A DNA stretch of 64,000 nt from Mucilaginibacter hurinus (lineage in GTDB: Bacteria; Bacteroidota; Bacteroidia; Sphingobacteriales; Sphingobacteriaceae). A program made the translations under genes and the position numbers. The DNA is taken from positions 372,001 to 436,000 of the forward strand of contig NZ_QGDC01000001.1 of NCBI RefSeq assembly GCF_003324525.1, in the 5' to 3' direction. The notes beneath the pieces were generated by a model. That model saw nothing but the letters and a program-made list of their open reading frames with translations, made no database searches and was not told where the DNA came from. Positions 46,579 to 56,508 of this stretch are shown here, piece after piece (within the stretch, counting starts at the first letter, position 1; every line of letters begins with the position of its first letter).

Positions 46579-46749
46579 TTACTTTTTAGGAACCTTGGCT
46601 CCCTCTTTACGCGCCTCGGACAAACCTATAGCTACCGCCTGCTTTTTACTGGTAACTTTTTTTCCGCTGCCGCTTTTTAGCTTGCCTTCTTTCATCTCGT
46701 GCATGGTTTCTCCAACCTTTTCCTGCGCTTTTTTTGAATACTTTGCCAT
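46579..46749 (-). CDS. DUF6496 small basic protein (56 aa)
   Basis: A complete minus-strand frame from ATG 46749 to TAA 46579-46581, encoding 56 residues. It starts MAKYSKKAQEKVGETMHEMK and ends EGAKVPKK, with Lys-rich SGSGKKVTSKKQAVAIG in between. This pattern is that of DUF6496, a widespread short basic protein of unknown role that may bind nucleic acid. The plus-strand frame overlapping it is a shadow. Confidence 0.85.
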   Translation of the reverse strand: MAKYSKKAQEKVGETMHEMKEGKLKSGSGKKVTSKKQAVAIGLSEARKEGAKVPKK

Positions 46750-46947
46750 AATCTTTTATACTTTAGTTGAGTAGATTACACAAAACTTCTGCCAAAAAAA
46801 ATTACTTTTTTGGTTTTTTTATTTCAAACAAAAGCATCGTTGTGTTGAGGGAGTTATGGTAAACGCTCATAAAAGAAGGTAAGACCAACTTATAAAAAAT
46901 ATATACCTTTAAGTCCTGTTAGGCAATTGAATTTATAGCTGCAGTAT

Positions 46948-48042
46948 ATGATACCAAAAAAACTTATAACGCCTTTTTATGAACGTCTGGCCCTGGTGCT
47001 TGTGGGTATCATATCGCTTAGCTACCTGGTAATTCTCGGCCGTGAAATACTAAGCCCTCTGTTATTCGGCTTTCTTTTCGCTGTGTTGCTATTACCGGTT
47101 TCTTACTTTTTCGAAAAGAAATGCCGCTTTCCACGTAGCGCCTCTTCTTTTACAGCCATCCTGCTGTTAGTTGGCGGCGTAAGCATGGTAGTATACCTTA
47201 TAGGCGCGCAAATATCCAGGCTGGGAAAAGACTGGCCAATGCTGAAAACGCAAATTGAGCAATCAGTTACTGACGTACAAATGTGGATACAGAATTCATT
47301 TCACATCAATGCCGATAAGCAAATGAGCTATGTCCATAACACCACCGAGAAGATAATGGAATCGGGCACCACGTTTTTAGGCACCACCTTCGGCGCGGTA
47401 TCTTCGTTGTTACTGTTTTATGTTTTCATATTGATATTTACCTTTTTTATCCTTTTTTACCGGCGCCTGCTACTGCGTTTTGTAATAAGGGTGTTTCAGG
47501 AAGATCATTCAACGGTAGTAATAGATATAGTACAAAATGCCCAAAGAATATTACGGCAATATATTTTAGGCCTGATGCTGGAGATGGTTGTAGTGGCGAG
47601 CTTAGCTTGTGCAGGTTTTTGGTTTATTGATATTAAATATGCCGTATTACTGGGCATACTGGTAGGTTTGTTTAATATAATACCCTATATAGGTATTTTT
47701 TCTGCTCTGCTGTTGAGCACTGTAGTTACGTTTGCCACGGGTACTTTACAGCAAACCGTGTTTGTAGCCATAGGTGTTACGGTTATACATATTGTTGATT
47801 CAAACTTTTTACTGCCTACTATAGTGGGTTCAAAAGTGCGACTAAACGCATTAATCACTTTTATCGGTATTTTAATTGGTGAAATGATGTGGGGACTTTC
47901 CGGGATGTTTTTATCTATACCGGTTATTGCGGTATTTAAAATCATATTTGACCGTATTGAAACTCTGAAACCCTGGGGATACCTGCTGGGTGGTGATTAC
48001 GAATATAGCGAACGAGCAAAAAAAAGAATGAAAACTGAATAA
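46948..48042 (+). CDS. AI-2E family transporter (YdiK/PerM type)
   Basis: 364 residues, inner membrane. Eight hydrophobic segments are arranged as in the family: two pairs at the N terminus, a soluble helical loop (about 90-145), then the rest, with GILVGLFNIIPYIG and FLSIPVIAVFKIIFD conserved. Such proteins may export small molecules or ions; AI-2 export is documented only for some. TACCTTTA about 40 bases upstream could be its -7 box. Confidence 0.9.
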   Translation: MIPKKLITPFYERLALVLVGIISLSYLVILGREILSPLLFGFLFAVLLLPVSYFFEKKCRFPRSASSFTAILLLVGGVSMVVYLIGAQISRLGKDWPMLKTQIEQSVTDVQMWIQNSFHINADKQMSYVHNTTEKIMESGTTFLGTTFGAVSSLLLFYVFILIFTFFILFYRRLLLRFVIRVFQEDHSTVVIDIVQNAQRILRQYILGLMLEMVVVASLACAGFWFIDIKYAVLLGILVGLFNIIPYIGIFSALLLSTVVTFATGTLQQTVFVAIGVTVIHIVDSNFLLPTIVGSKVRLNALITFIGILIGEMMWGLSGMFLSIPVIAVFKIIFDRIETLKPWGYLLGGDYEYSERAKKRMKTE

Positions 48043-48091
48043 AAACGTTTGTCTTAACAACTTCGCCAGATATATCTATCCGTTAGTGCAT

Positions 48092-48676
48092 TTATTGAGA
48101 TTGCAAAATATCAACGCAACTTTTTGCCCGGGCTTTTAGCCTTTCATCCAATGAATTTAAGCCCTTGTCATCGCTCGTGGTTTTATATAACGATGTAATG
48201 ATCGCAAGCGTCTCGGGACTGGGATCGCACGCTTGTGCCTTCTCAAGATAAGGCAATGCTTTCTGAACCGCATTTATATATTCGTCACGGGCTTGCTTCC
48301 CTCCTGCCGAACCATTAAGCTTTTTTTGTGCCGCTTCCACCTGTTTTAAGTGCAAATACCCTAATGCGCGGTTAGCGACATAATAATCCGGCTCGGCTTT
48401 TACTACTTTTTGGTAATAGTTAATAGCCTTTTCTGATTGCCTGTCGTCATCGAACAATTTACCGGCCATATTATAAAAGCTTACACGTGCCTTTGGGGGC
48501 AGCATAGCCGTATCAGGAATAATCTTTTCAGCAAGGCCGATAGCGTCATATTGGCGAGCTTCAAGCATGGCCACATTAAGATCCAGATACCGGTTATAAA
48601 CAGCTTCAGGATCCTGCGCCTTCAACTCAAATATCGACAGGATGAGCACTATAAAAAAGACGGTTATCCTACGCAT
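48092..48676 (-). CDS. Exported TPR-repeat protein
   Basis: 194 residues with a signal peptide (MRRITVFFIVLILSIFELKAQ). The mature protein contains TPR-like helices (RVSFYNMAGKLFDDDRQSEK, AINYYQKVVKAEPDYYVANRA, LPYLEKAQACDPSPETLAI). Likely a protein-binding periplasmic factor. It lies 84 bases after the dacB stop on the minus strand, possibly in the same transcript. Convergent with the AI-2E gene. Confidence 0.85.
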   Translation of the reverse strand: MRRITVFFIVLILSIFELKAQDPEAVYNRYLDLNVAMLEARQYDAIGLAEKIIPDTAMLPPKARVSFYNMAGKLFDDDRQSEKAINYYQKVVKAEPDYYVANRALGYLHLKQVEAAQKKLNGSAGGKQARDEYINAVQKALPYLEKAQACDPSPETLAIITSLYKTTSDDKGLNSLDERLKARAKSCVDILQSQ

Positions 48677-48760
48677 AAATGGCTTTTATATCATACGGTA
48701 AAACGATTGAAAAAGTATGCAGCAGCACCGGCAACTACAAAGGGGCTAACGGCGCTAATA

Positions 48761-50170
48761 TTACTTTAACTTATCCAGCAGCCCAAACATCTTTTGCTTT
48801 ATCCCTTTAGTACTGCCGCTGTAATTGTTTACAATAAAACTAAAGCACAACGGGCGGCCCTTGTAGGTTTCGTAGCCTGCGTAGGCGAGCACATCACTTA
48901 TGCTTCCGCTTTTCATCTTCATATTATTGTATGTTGGCAGGCTTTCGTAAAAATGGCCGTACCAATTTTCTTTTGCAGCCAGTTGTAGTATGCGTGCCAT
49001 GGTAAGTGTAGTAACCCTGTTGCCGGGCGATAGGCCGCTGCCATCAAATATATTCAGTGTATACGGGTCTACTCCCTTCGTTTTCCAGAAATCCTGCAGC
49101 ACTTTAACACCATTGGTAAACGTAATTTCTTTGCCGCCCTGTTTAGCCATAGCCAGTAAAAATTGTTCGGCATACAGGTTGAGGCTTTTCTGGTTAAGCC
49201 AATATGCCATTTTACTTAATTCGGGTGACAGGATAGTAGTTAATTCTCTATTTAAAATACCAGCCGGTTGACCGCTTACGGCTAATGTTGTGGTAGACTG
49301 AGGAGCGCCGCTTACTTTGATGCCCAGTTTCTCAAGTGTATCATTAAGTCGCAACGCTATATCATAGGCCGGATCAGGAATTGCCGCCGATACGTTTTTT
49401 TTGGTTTGATCAACGGCGTAAGTACCGCGCAGGTATACCAGTTTGCCCGCTGCAGGCAGATATACATAAGCCTTATCTCCGGTTCCGGCAGGCGCGATTA
49501 GCACCTCGCTTTTAAATGTGAGGTAAGGCATACCCGGAACAGTGTGCGATACACTGACAGGCGTACCTACCGCACCGGTTTTTAATTTAATATCAAACTG
49601 GTTTTCGTGCCACGAAAGCGCATTGGCGCCAGCACCATAATAATTGCCTACGTCTTGCCAGATCCAACCGTCGGGTATTGCCTGAGTGCCGTACGCTGTA
49701 TCGTCACCAATAATACGGCCATTAACTTTTTTTATACCGGCTTTTTGCATAGCGGTAGCCATTACATTTAACAGGTAGCTGTCCCCGGTAGTAGCCCATC
49801 GCCAGCTGCCTAAAGTCGGGTCGCCCCCACCCTTTATAATGATGTCGCCGTTTAGCGTACCGTCGGCGCTTATGCTCCCATTGTACCCCACAAGAGTTTT
49901 ATACCTAAAATCCTCGCCCAGCAGGTAAAACGCGGTTGCCGAAGTGATCACTTTTAACGTAGATGCCGTGGCCAGTGCCATATTTGGGTTAGCGGCAAAT
50001 ACCTGCTCACCGGTTTTGGCATCAAGTACGGTTAACGATACCGAAGCATAACGGCACTGGCTATCCTGCTGTAATTTATTAAATGCAGCTTGTAACTGCT
50101 GCTGTAAGGTTTGGGCTCGGGTATGCCCCGCTAATAGTAATAAACTAACTAACCACAGGCTCTTCTTCAT
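48761..50170 (-). CDS. dacB: D-alanyl-D-alanine carboxypeptidase/endopeptidase (PBP4)
   Basis: 469 residues with signal MKKSLWLVSLLLLAG, cleaved near TRAQ. A class C penicillin-binding protein: SxxK motif in ATASTLKVITSA, SxN region SLNLYAEQ and KTG-like KSG in MKMKSGSISDVLA. The inserted domain between SxxK and SxN, typical of PBP4, is present. It cleaves D-Ala-D-Ala and peptide crosslinks in the periplasm. The start overlaps the end of the upstream permease gene by 26 bases, so the two are one transcript. Confidence 0.95.
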   Translation of the reverse strand: MKKSLWLVSLLLLAGHTRAQTLQQQLQAAFNKLQQDSQCRYASVSLTVLDAKTGEQVFAANPNMALATASTLKVITSATAFYLLGEDFRYKTLVGYNGSISADGTLNGDIIIKGGGDPTLGSWRWATTGDSYLLNVMATAMQKAGIKKVNGRIIGDDTAYGTQAIPDGWIWQDVGNYYGAGANALSWHENQFDIKLKTGAVGTPVSVSHTVPGMPYLTFKSEVLIAPAGTGDKAYVYLPAAGKLVYLRGTYAVDQTKKNVSAAIPDPAYDIALRLNDTLEKLGIKVSGAPQSTTTLAVSGQPAGILNRELTTILSPELSKMAYWLNQKSLNLYAEQFLLAMAKQGGKEITFTNGVKVLQDFWKTKGVDPYTLNIFDGSGLSPGNRVTTLTMARILQLAAKENWYGHFYESLPTYNNMKMKSGSISDVLAYAGYETYKGRPLCFSFIVNNYSGSTKGIKQKMFGLLDKLK

Positions 50171-51596
50171 CCTTCACGTTGCGTTGCGATATAAAATAAA
50201 TTGGAATGCCTATTAAAACGATGATAAGACCCGGCCAGGTATATTCAGGTTTATAAATAACAAGCAGTATACAAAATGCTATCCCCATTAAAATGTAAAT
50301 GGCGGGCAGTACCGGGTATCCCCATGCTTTGTAAGGCCGCTCGGCATGCGGCATTTTTTCGCGCAGGATGAATATGCCCGCTATGGTAAGTACGTAAAAC
50401 ATAACTGCCACAAATGATATCATATCCAGCAGGTCGCCGTACCGGCCGCTAAGGCAAAGTATTGATGCCACCAGGGCCTGTATCCATAAGCCAAAAGCTG
50501 GTACCGAAGCACTGTTAAGCGTACCGGCTTTTTTAAAGAACAGGCCGTCTTTTGCCATGCTGTAATAAACCCTGGCCCCTGAAAGTATCAAGCCATTATT
50601 ACAGCCAAAGGTTGATATCATGATCATGATAGCTATGATAACGGTGCCTATGTTACCAAATATCACCTGCGACGCTTCTACCGCCACACGGTCTTTTTCG
50701 GCAGTGGCTATTTCGTTTAATGGTAATACAGCGATATACATGATGTTTGCCAGCACGTATATAACGGTAACAATAAGTGTCCCGAATGCAAGGCTCAGCG
50801 CTACATCCCGCTTTGGATTCTTCATTTCGCCGGCTATAAAAGTTACATTATTCCAGGCATCGCTGCTGAATATTGTACCTACCATGGCAATTGCTATAGC
50901 GCCAAGTGCGGCATTCAAAGCTAAACTGCTGCCAAAACTGCCGTCAGCATTTAACGAGTGTATGTCCCATGGATTGGTCCAGTTGGCATCCCATATATCA
51001 CCTTTTAAAGCGATAAGGCCAAATGCAATCAAACCAAATAAACTCAATAGCTTAGTAAGGGTAAAAGTGGTTTGAATAAATTTACCATTTTTAACGCCGC
51101 GCGAATTGATATAAGTAAGTATAACAATAAGAATGATGGAGACTATTTGTGCCGCGCTTATGGTGTAGGCTTTTCCTTCATCACCATGTGGTATGCTTAG
51201 TAAAATATTATCTTCGCTAAGCGCGGGTACAAGGTAGGCAGTAAACTTAGAGAATGCCACCCCTACTGCCGCTATAGTACCTGTTTGTATTACTGAGAAA
51301 AAACTCCAGCCGTATAAAAATGCTATGAATTTATTGTACGCTTCTTTGAGGTAAACATATTGCCCGCCTGCTTTAGGAAACATCGCGCTCAATTCGCCAT
51401 AGCTCAAGGCCGCGGTCAATGTCATAAACCCGGTTATAACCCAGGTTGAGATCAACCATCCCGATGAGCCCACCCTGCGGATAATGTCGGCGCTGACAAT
51501 AAAAATACCTGATCCTATCATGGAGCCGGCCACCAGCATGGTACCGTCTAAAAGGCCAAGTTCATTTTTCATTTTGGCCGGCGAGGATTCTTTCAT
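50145..51596 (-). CDS. APC-family amino acid permease
   Basis: 483 residues with about 12 hydrophobic segments. GTMLVAGSMIGSGIF is the APC helix 1 signature (G-S/A-G unwound region), and ELSAMFPKAGGQYVYLKEAYN follows in helices 2-3. It moves amino acids across the inner membrane by proton coupling or exchange; LAT-like exchangers are the closest by pattern. Overlaps dacB by 26 bases. Divergent from a small broken gene. Confidence 0.93.
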   Translation of the reverse strand: MKESSPAKMKNELGLLDGTMLVAGSMIGSGIFIVSADIIRRVGSSGWLISTWVITGFMTLTAALSYGELSAMFPKAGGQYVYLKEAYNKFIAFLYGWSFFSVIQTGTIAAVGVAFSKFTAYLVPALSEDNILLSIPHGDEGKAYTISAAQIVSIILIVILTYINSRGVKNGKFIQTTFTLTKLLSLFGLIAFGLIALKGDIWDANWTNPWDIHSLNADGSFGSSLALNAALGAIAIAMVGTIFSSDAWNNVTFIAGEMKNPKRDVALSLAFGTLIVTVIYVLANIMYIAVLPLNEIATAEKDRVAVEASQVIFGNIGTVIIAIMIMISTFGCNNGLILSGARVYYSMAKDGLFFKKAGTLNSASVPAFGLWIQALVASILCLSGRYGDLLDMISFVAVMFYVLTIAGIFILREKMPHAERPYKAWGYPVLPAIYILMGIAFCILLVIYKPEYTWPGLIIVLIGIPIYFISQRNVKDEEEPVVS

Positions 51597-51700
51597 AATA
51601 TGTGCTTTGGGTTTTGGATGGAAAGATAGATATTTTATTTAATACAATAAATGTATTGCTAAGCAGTATCTTGTTCAGCATATCTAAACTTAACCTTATA

Positions 51701-52181
51701 ATGGAATGGGATGATTACTCTGCTGTCCATGACAGATTGGATGACGTTAAAGACATCTTCTTTTTATTGCTCGCATTACTATTTTTGGGGTTTGGCACAT
51801 ATCACCTGATCAAACCGTCTTTTTGGTTAAATAATAGCAAAAGCCCGCACAGCAGACTAATTGGTTCCTCAATGGCTTGTTTTATGGGATTGTTCATTGG
51901 CTATTTAAGTTTGAGCGACTTTATTTTTCATTATAATATTCAAAAAAACATGGGTAGAACCTCCGGGGTAACCACCCGAATAATTGAGATAAAAAAAGGC
52001 TTAGATGAAATAGAGTATACTTACTATGTTAATGGGTATCCCTATACCAGCTCTATAACCAGACCGGAGCAGGATTATCTTTTTTGGCCGAATTGTAGTA
52101 CCTAATGGTTGTTATAGCCTATACTATGACACCATTAAACCCGAACGATCAGTAATGAATTTTTTTTATGCCGCAGGATGA
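51701..52181 (+). pseudogene. Two-TM DUF3592-like protein broken by a one-base frameshift
   Basis: From ATG 51701 (MEWDDYSAVH) the frame gives two transmembrane helices (IFFLLLALLFLGFGTYHLI and SSMACFMGLFIGYLSLSDF) and a soluble part with VTTRIIEIKKGLDEIEYTYY, resembling DUF3592. After EQDYLF it stops early at 52103-52105. Removing one T from the six-T run at 52080-52085 restores a frame continuing GRIVVPNGCYSLYYDTIK, then PERSVMNFF, to TGA 52179-52181, about 160 residues in all. The sense continuation argues for a recent indel or a sequencing error. An upstream GTG frame from 51602 is less likely. Confidence 0.75.
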
Positions 52182-52321
52182 ATGACGCTATTTACCTAAG
52201 CCTGCCTTATAATTTATTAAAATTGTGTGCACGCAACTATTGTAAATAAATTAATTTACTATTTTGCGTACCCATTATAAACCCATATAACTAACTGTAC
52301 TTTATAAACTTAATTTTTACT

Positions 52322-54556
52322 ATGGAATTCTTGAACGATTACCTAATCTACCTTATTCCGGTTTTTGGCGTAATAGGGATTATTGTTATGGCATCAAAGG
52401 CAGCCTGGGTTGGCAAACAACCTACGGGCGATGCGAATATGGTGGAGCTTTCGGGTTACATTGCCAAGGGCGCAATGGCATTTTTGCGCGCCGAGTGGAA
52501 AATTTTGAGCTACTTTGTTATTATAGCGGGCCTTTTGCTGGCTTATTCAGGCACTACTGTCGAAACATCAAGCCCGGTTATCGCTATATCATTTGTTATC
52601 GGCGCATTTCTTTCTGCGTTTGCCGGCTATATAGGGATGAATATAGCAACAAAAGCTAACGTACGTACAACAGAGGCGGCACGCACTAGTTTAGCAAAAG
52701 CTTTGAAGGTATCATTTACCGGCGGCACTGTGATGGGGCTGGGCGTTGCAGGTTTGGCTATTATAGGTTTAGGCTCGTTGTTCATTGTATTTTATCAAAT
52801 GTATGTTGTTAGCACGGGCAGCGAAGTTAACGGCCTGGCTATGGAGAAAGCACTTGAGGTTTTAGCCGGCTTTTCATTAGGTGCCGAATCTATAGCGCTG
52901 TTTGCACGTGTAGGTGGCGGCATTTATACCAAAGCTGCCGACGTAGGTGCAGACCTTGTAGGCAAGGTAGAAGCAGGCATTCCAGAGGATGACGTGCGTA
53001 ACCCGGCTACCATCGCCGATAACGTAGGAGATAACGTGGGTGACGTTGCAGGAATGGGCGCCGACTTATTCGGATCATACGTGGCTACTATGCTGGCCAC
53101 TATGGTGCTTGGCCGCGAGATAGTATCAGCCGACAAGTTTGGCGGGATTGCCCCGGTGCTATTACCAATGGTGATAGCAGGATTGGGCTTGATATTTTCG
53201 ATAGTAGGCGCCGCCATGGTAAAGATCAAAAAGGAAGACGATAGCGTTCAAAACGCTTTGAACCTGGGTAACTGGGCATCAATAGTGTTAACAGCCATTG
53301 CCACCTATTTTGTGGTACAATGGATGCTGCCTGCAGGCGAGTTCCATATGGTGCGTGACGAGATAAACGGTGGTTTAAAAGCCGGCGTAGTACCTTTTAC
53401 AAAAAACGGTGTGTTTGCTGCTATAGTTGTAGGCTTGGTAGTAGGCACATTAATGTCCATGATAACCGAGTATTATACCGCAATGGGTAAACGCCCGGTG
53501 CTTAGCATTATCAGGCAGTCATCAACGGGCCACGCTACCAACATCATCGGCGGTTTATCAGTAGGTATGGAGTCAACTGTATTACCTATTATTGTGTTAG
53601 CCGCAGGTATTTACGGATCATATTACTTTGCCGGGCTGTACGGCGTAGCAATTGCCGCCGCCGGGATGATGGCAACTACTGCTATGCAGCTGGCTATTGA
53701 TGCCTTTGGCCCTATAGCCGATAACGCCGGTGGCATTGCCGAAATGAGCCGTTTACCTGAAGAAGTAAGGCACCGTACTGATAACCTGGATGCTGTGGGT
53801 AACACTACCGCCGCTACCGGCAAAGGCTTTGCTATCGCTTCGGCTGCATTAACGTCACTCGCCTTGTTCGCGGCCTTTGTGGGTGTGGCAGGTATTGAAC
53901 ATATTGATATTTACAAGGCCGATGTACTGGCAGGTTTATTTGTTGGTGGCATGATCCCTTTCATTTTTTCGGCATTGGCTATTTCTGCAGTAGGCCGCGC
54001 CGCGATGTCAATGGTTGAAGAAGTTCGTCGCCAGTTTCGCGAGATACCGGGTATAATGACCTATGAAGGCAAGCCTGAATATGAAAAATGTGTTGACATT
54101 TCAACCAAAGCCTCTCTTCGCGAAATGGTTGCGCCCGGGCTTATCGCATTGATAACACCTGTTGTTATAGGCTTTATATTCGGCCCCGAAGTGTTAGGCG
54201 GCTTGCTTGCCGGTGTAACGGTATCAGGTGTTTTAATGGGTATATTCCAAAGTAACGCGGGCGGTGCATGGGACAACGCAAAAAAATCTTTTGAAAAAGG
54301 TGTTGAAATTAACGGCGAGATCTATTACAAAAAATCGGAGCCGCATAAAGCATCTGTTACTGGAGATACTGTGGGCGATCCATTCAAGGATACATCAGGC
54401 CCGTCAATGAACATTCTGATCAAACTGATGTCAATTGTATCTTTGGTTATAGCACCGCATTTAAACGCCAATGTGCACACTACGGCACAAACATCTGAAC
54501 AGGCAGGCAAACAAATCATTGTTAAACCTGCTCCGCAGGCTATCAAAAAACTATAA
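52322..54556 (+). CDS. hppA: Membrane-bound K+-type pyrophosphatase
   Basis: 744 residues, about 16 transmembrane helices. Couples PPi hydrolysis to outward pumping of H+ or Na+. Signature loops are present: [20 protein letters not shown] and [21 protein letters not shown] with the substrate/metal Asp residues, and a late [14 protein letters not shown]. The [10 protein letters not shown] segment (about 492-501) has Ala where K+-independent enzymes have Lys, so K+ stimulation is expected. Which ion it pumps cannot be decided from sequence alone. Ends with an extra polar tail. A terminator follows. Confidence 0.96.
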   Translation: MEFLNDYLIYLIPVFGVIGIIVMASKAAWVGKQPTGDANMVELSGYIAKGAMAFLRAEWKILSYFVIIAGLLLAYSGTTVETSSPVIAISFVIGAFLSAFAGYIGMNIATKANVRTTEAARTSLAKALKVSFTGGTVMGLGVAGLAIIGLGSLFIVFYQMYVVSTGSEVNGLAMEKALEVLAGFSLGAESIALFARVGGGIYTKAADVGADLVGKVEAGIPEDDVRNPATIADNVGDNVGDVAGMGADLFGSYVATMLATMVLGREIVSADKFGGIAPVLLPMVIAGLGLIFSIVGAAMVKIKKEDDSVQNALNLGNWASIVLTAIATYFVVQWMLPAGEFHMVRDEINGGLKAGVVPFTKNGVFAAIVVGLVVGTLMSMITEYYTAMGKRPVLSIIRQSSTGHATNIIGGLSVGMESTVLPIIVLAAGIYGSYYFAGLYGVAIAAAGMMATTAMQLAIDAFGPIADNAGGIAEMSRLPEEVRHRTDNLDAVGNTTAATGKGFAIASAALTSLALFAAFVGVAGIEHIDIYKADVLAGLFVGGMIPFIFSALAISAVGRAAMSMVEEVRRQFREIPGIMTYEGKPEYEKCVDISTKASLREMVAPGLIALITPVVIGFIFGPEVLGGLLAGVTVSGVLMGIFQSNAGGAWDNAKKSFEKGVEINGEIYYKKSEPHKASVTGDTVGDPFKDTSGPSMNILIKLMSIVSLVIAPHLNANVHTTAQTSEQAGKQIIVKPAPQAIKKL

Positions 54557-54575
54557 CTTCATAAACAGATATCAA

Positions 54576-54608
54576 AACGCTCCTGTAAGTATACAGGGGC
54601 GTTTTTGC
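54576..54608 (+). terminator. Intrinsic terminator after hppA
   Basis: 12-bp stem AACGCTCCTGTA / TACAGGGGCGTT (one T-G wobble), loop AGTA, followed by a T-run. Confidence 0.85.
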
Positions 54609-54942
54609 ATTAATACTAAAGTCAATTTAAAATATACCTTGTCTCCTTATACATTAGTCTGCCACGGGCAGCCTATGTAACCGGCTACCTTAATCGTCGT
54701 AAAGATCATACACATAAAACTACCCGGTTTCACTAAAGCCGCGACAGCGTATACAATAGCAGGAAGCGGAACGCGCGGGCAAGGCGAACCGCATTACCGA
54801 AGGGCTGGGTGAATATTGTGGTATCGGGCTTAATGTGCTGCTGTAGCCGTTTGATTAGGCCTTATCTGGTTTCTACGCAAAAACTCCTTTAATCAACCCG
54901 TATAATGCTATATCGGCACTTTCGCAATTAAATAAAAATAAG
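54609..54942. other. Intergenic region without a clear gene
   Basis: About 330 bases between the hppA terminator and the next promoter. The middle part (about 54730-54860) is more GC-rich than other gaps and has short protein-like stretches on both strands, but every frame is cut by stops. It may be a decayed gene. No RNA gene is recognised. Confidence 0.5.
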
Positions 54943-54950
54943 TACGTTTG
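54943..54950 (+). promoter_or_regulatory. -7 box for the second APC permease
   Basis: TACGTTTG matches TAnnTTTG exactly, with TTTCG at 54920-54924 lying 18 bases upstream as a possible -33. ATG is 19 bases downstream. Confidence 0.6.
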
Positions 54951-54969
54951 GGAATATTTAACTGACTGT

Positions 54970-56454
54970 ATGAGATTTAAAAAACCACTTGATTTACTTT
55001 TAAGGGAAGCTTCAGAAAGCGGCGAAGGAACGCTAAGAAGAACGCTGAGCAGTTACAACCTTGTAAGTATGGGCATAGGTGCTATCATAGGCGCCGGCTT
55101 ATTTTCATTAACCGGTTTGGCAGCAGCAAACAATGCCGGTCCCGCTGTTACTATTTCATTTATAATTGGTGCTATAGGTTGTGCTTTTGCAGGCTTGTGC
55201 TATGCCGAGTTTGCCAGTATGATACCAATTGCAGGTTCGGCTTACACGTATAGTTATGCTACCATGGGCGAGTTTATGGCCTGGATAATTGGCTGGGACC
55301 TGGTTTTGGAATATGCCCTGGGCGCTGCAACCGTATCTATAAGTTGGTCGCAGTATCTGATCAAGTTTCTTCATTATTACGATATACTTATACCCCCCCA
55401 GTTAACCATGTCGCCATGGGAAACCGCGACCCTTGCTGATGGCACTGTGGTAAGCGGTATATGTAATCTGCCTGCAGTGTTTATTATTGTTTGCCTCTCC
55501 TTGTTGCTAATACGGGGTACTAAAGAGTCGGCTTTTGTAAATAACATGCTGGTGGTTTTAAAAGTTGCTGTTGTACTGGTGTTTATCGCCGTGGGCTGGG
55601 GCTTTATTAACCCTGCAAATCACGACCCTTACATTCCGGCAAATACCGGTAATTTTGGAGAATTCGGCTGGTCAGGTGTGCTTAGAGGCGCCGGTGTGGT
55701 ATTTTTTGCCTTTATAGGTTTTGATGCAGTGTCCACAGCTGCGCAGGAAGCAAAGGACCCTAAACGTGGTATGCCCATCGGTATTATAGGTTCTTTACTG
55801 GTTTGTACCATTTTGTACGTGCTGTTTTCGCATGTGATGACCGGCGTAGCCAACTATACAGAGTTTAAAGATAGCGCGGCACCGGTAGCGGTGGCTATAG
55901 CCAAAACGCCTTATGCCTGGCTGCAACAAGCTATCATTGTCGCCATTTTAGCCGGTTACACGTCTGTTATACTGGTAATGCTTATGGGGCAGTCGCGTAT
56001 CTTCTACACCATGTCTAAAGACGGGCTTATACCTAAAGTATTCTCAAACGTACACCGTAAATTTCAAACACCTTATAAATCCAACATCCTGTTTGCTGTG
56101 TTCGTAAGCATATTTGCTGCGTTTGTGCCGGTTAAAATTGTTGGCGAAATGGTATCGATAGGCACATTATTTGCGTTTGTGCTGGTTTGCATCGGCGTTA
56201 TGGTAATGCGTAAAAGTGATCCTGATACCCCGCGCCCGTTTAAAACCCCATGGGTGCCTTTTGTACCAATAGGCGGCATTGTTATTTGTATTGCCATGAT
56301 GCTTTCGCTGCCCGCCGATACCTGGGGGCGTTTGGCTGCGTGGATGGTACTTGGATTGATCATTTACGTTGTTTACGGCAAAAAACATTCGCTGATACGT
56401 AACGGCAAAATAAATGTTCCGAAAGACCCACCAAACCCGCAGATAATTGAATAA
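54970..56454 (+). CDS. APC-family amino acid permease (CAT-type)
   Basis: 494 residues with about 12-13 hydrophobic segments. The start LLREASESGEGTLRRTLSSYNL, followed by GIGAIIGAGLFSLTG, is typical of the cationic amino acid transporter (CAT) group, and FFAFIGFDAVSTAAQEAKDP is the helix 6 signature. A C-terminal two-helix extension is present. Substrate probably a cationic or neutral amino acid. Own promoter and terminator, so monocistronic. Confidence 0.93.
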   Translation: MRFKKPLDLLLREASESGEGTLRRTLSSYNLVSMGIGAIIGAGLFSLTGLAAANNAGPAVTISFIIGAIGCAFAGLCYAEFASMIPIAGSAYTYSYATMGEFMAWIIGWDLVLEYALGAATVSISWSQYLIKFLHYYDILIPPQLTMSPWETATLADGTVVSGICNLPAVFIIVCLSLLLIRGTKESAFVNNMLVVLKVAVVLVFIAVGWGFINPANHDPYIPANTGNFGEFGWSGVLRGAGVVFFAFIGFDAVSTAAQEAKDPKRGMPIGIIGSLLVCTILYVLFSHVMTGVANYTEFKDSAAPVAVAIAKTPYAWLQQAIIVAILAGYTSVILVMLMGQSRIFYTMSKDGLIPKVFSNVHRKFQTPYKSNILFAVFVSIFAAFVPVKIVGEMVSIGTLFAFVLVCIGVMVMRKSDPDTPRPFKTPWVPFVPIGGIVICIAMMLSLPADTWGRLAAWMVLGLIIYVVYGKKHSLIRNGKINVPKDPPNPQIIE

Positions 56455-56462
56455 TATTCGAT

Positions 56463-56494
56463 AAAGGTTCTGAAGTTTTTTCAGAACCTTTTTT
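56463..56494 (+). terminator. Intrinsic terminator after APC permease
   Basis: Perfect 12-bp stem AAAGGTTCTGAA / TTCAGAACCTTT with a 5-base loop, followed by a T-run. Confidence 0.92.
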
Positions 56495-56508
56495 GCTTTT
56501 AATACTTT

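Noticed and set aside
46568..46774. 68-residue plus-strand frame following the Gfo/Idh gene
   Set aside because: It is the shadow of the minus-strand DUF6496 gene at 46579-46749, whose protein sequence is clearly a known family.
54471..54680. 69-residue plus-strand frame crossing the end of hppA
   Set aside because: It overlaps the hppA C terminus in another frame and passes through the terminator.
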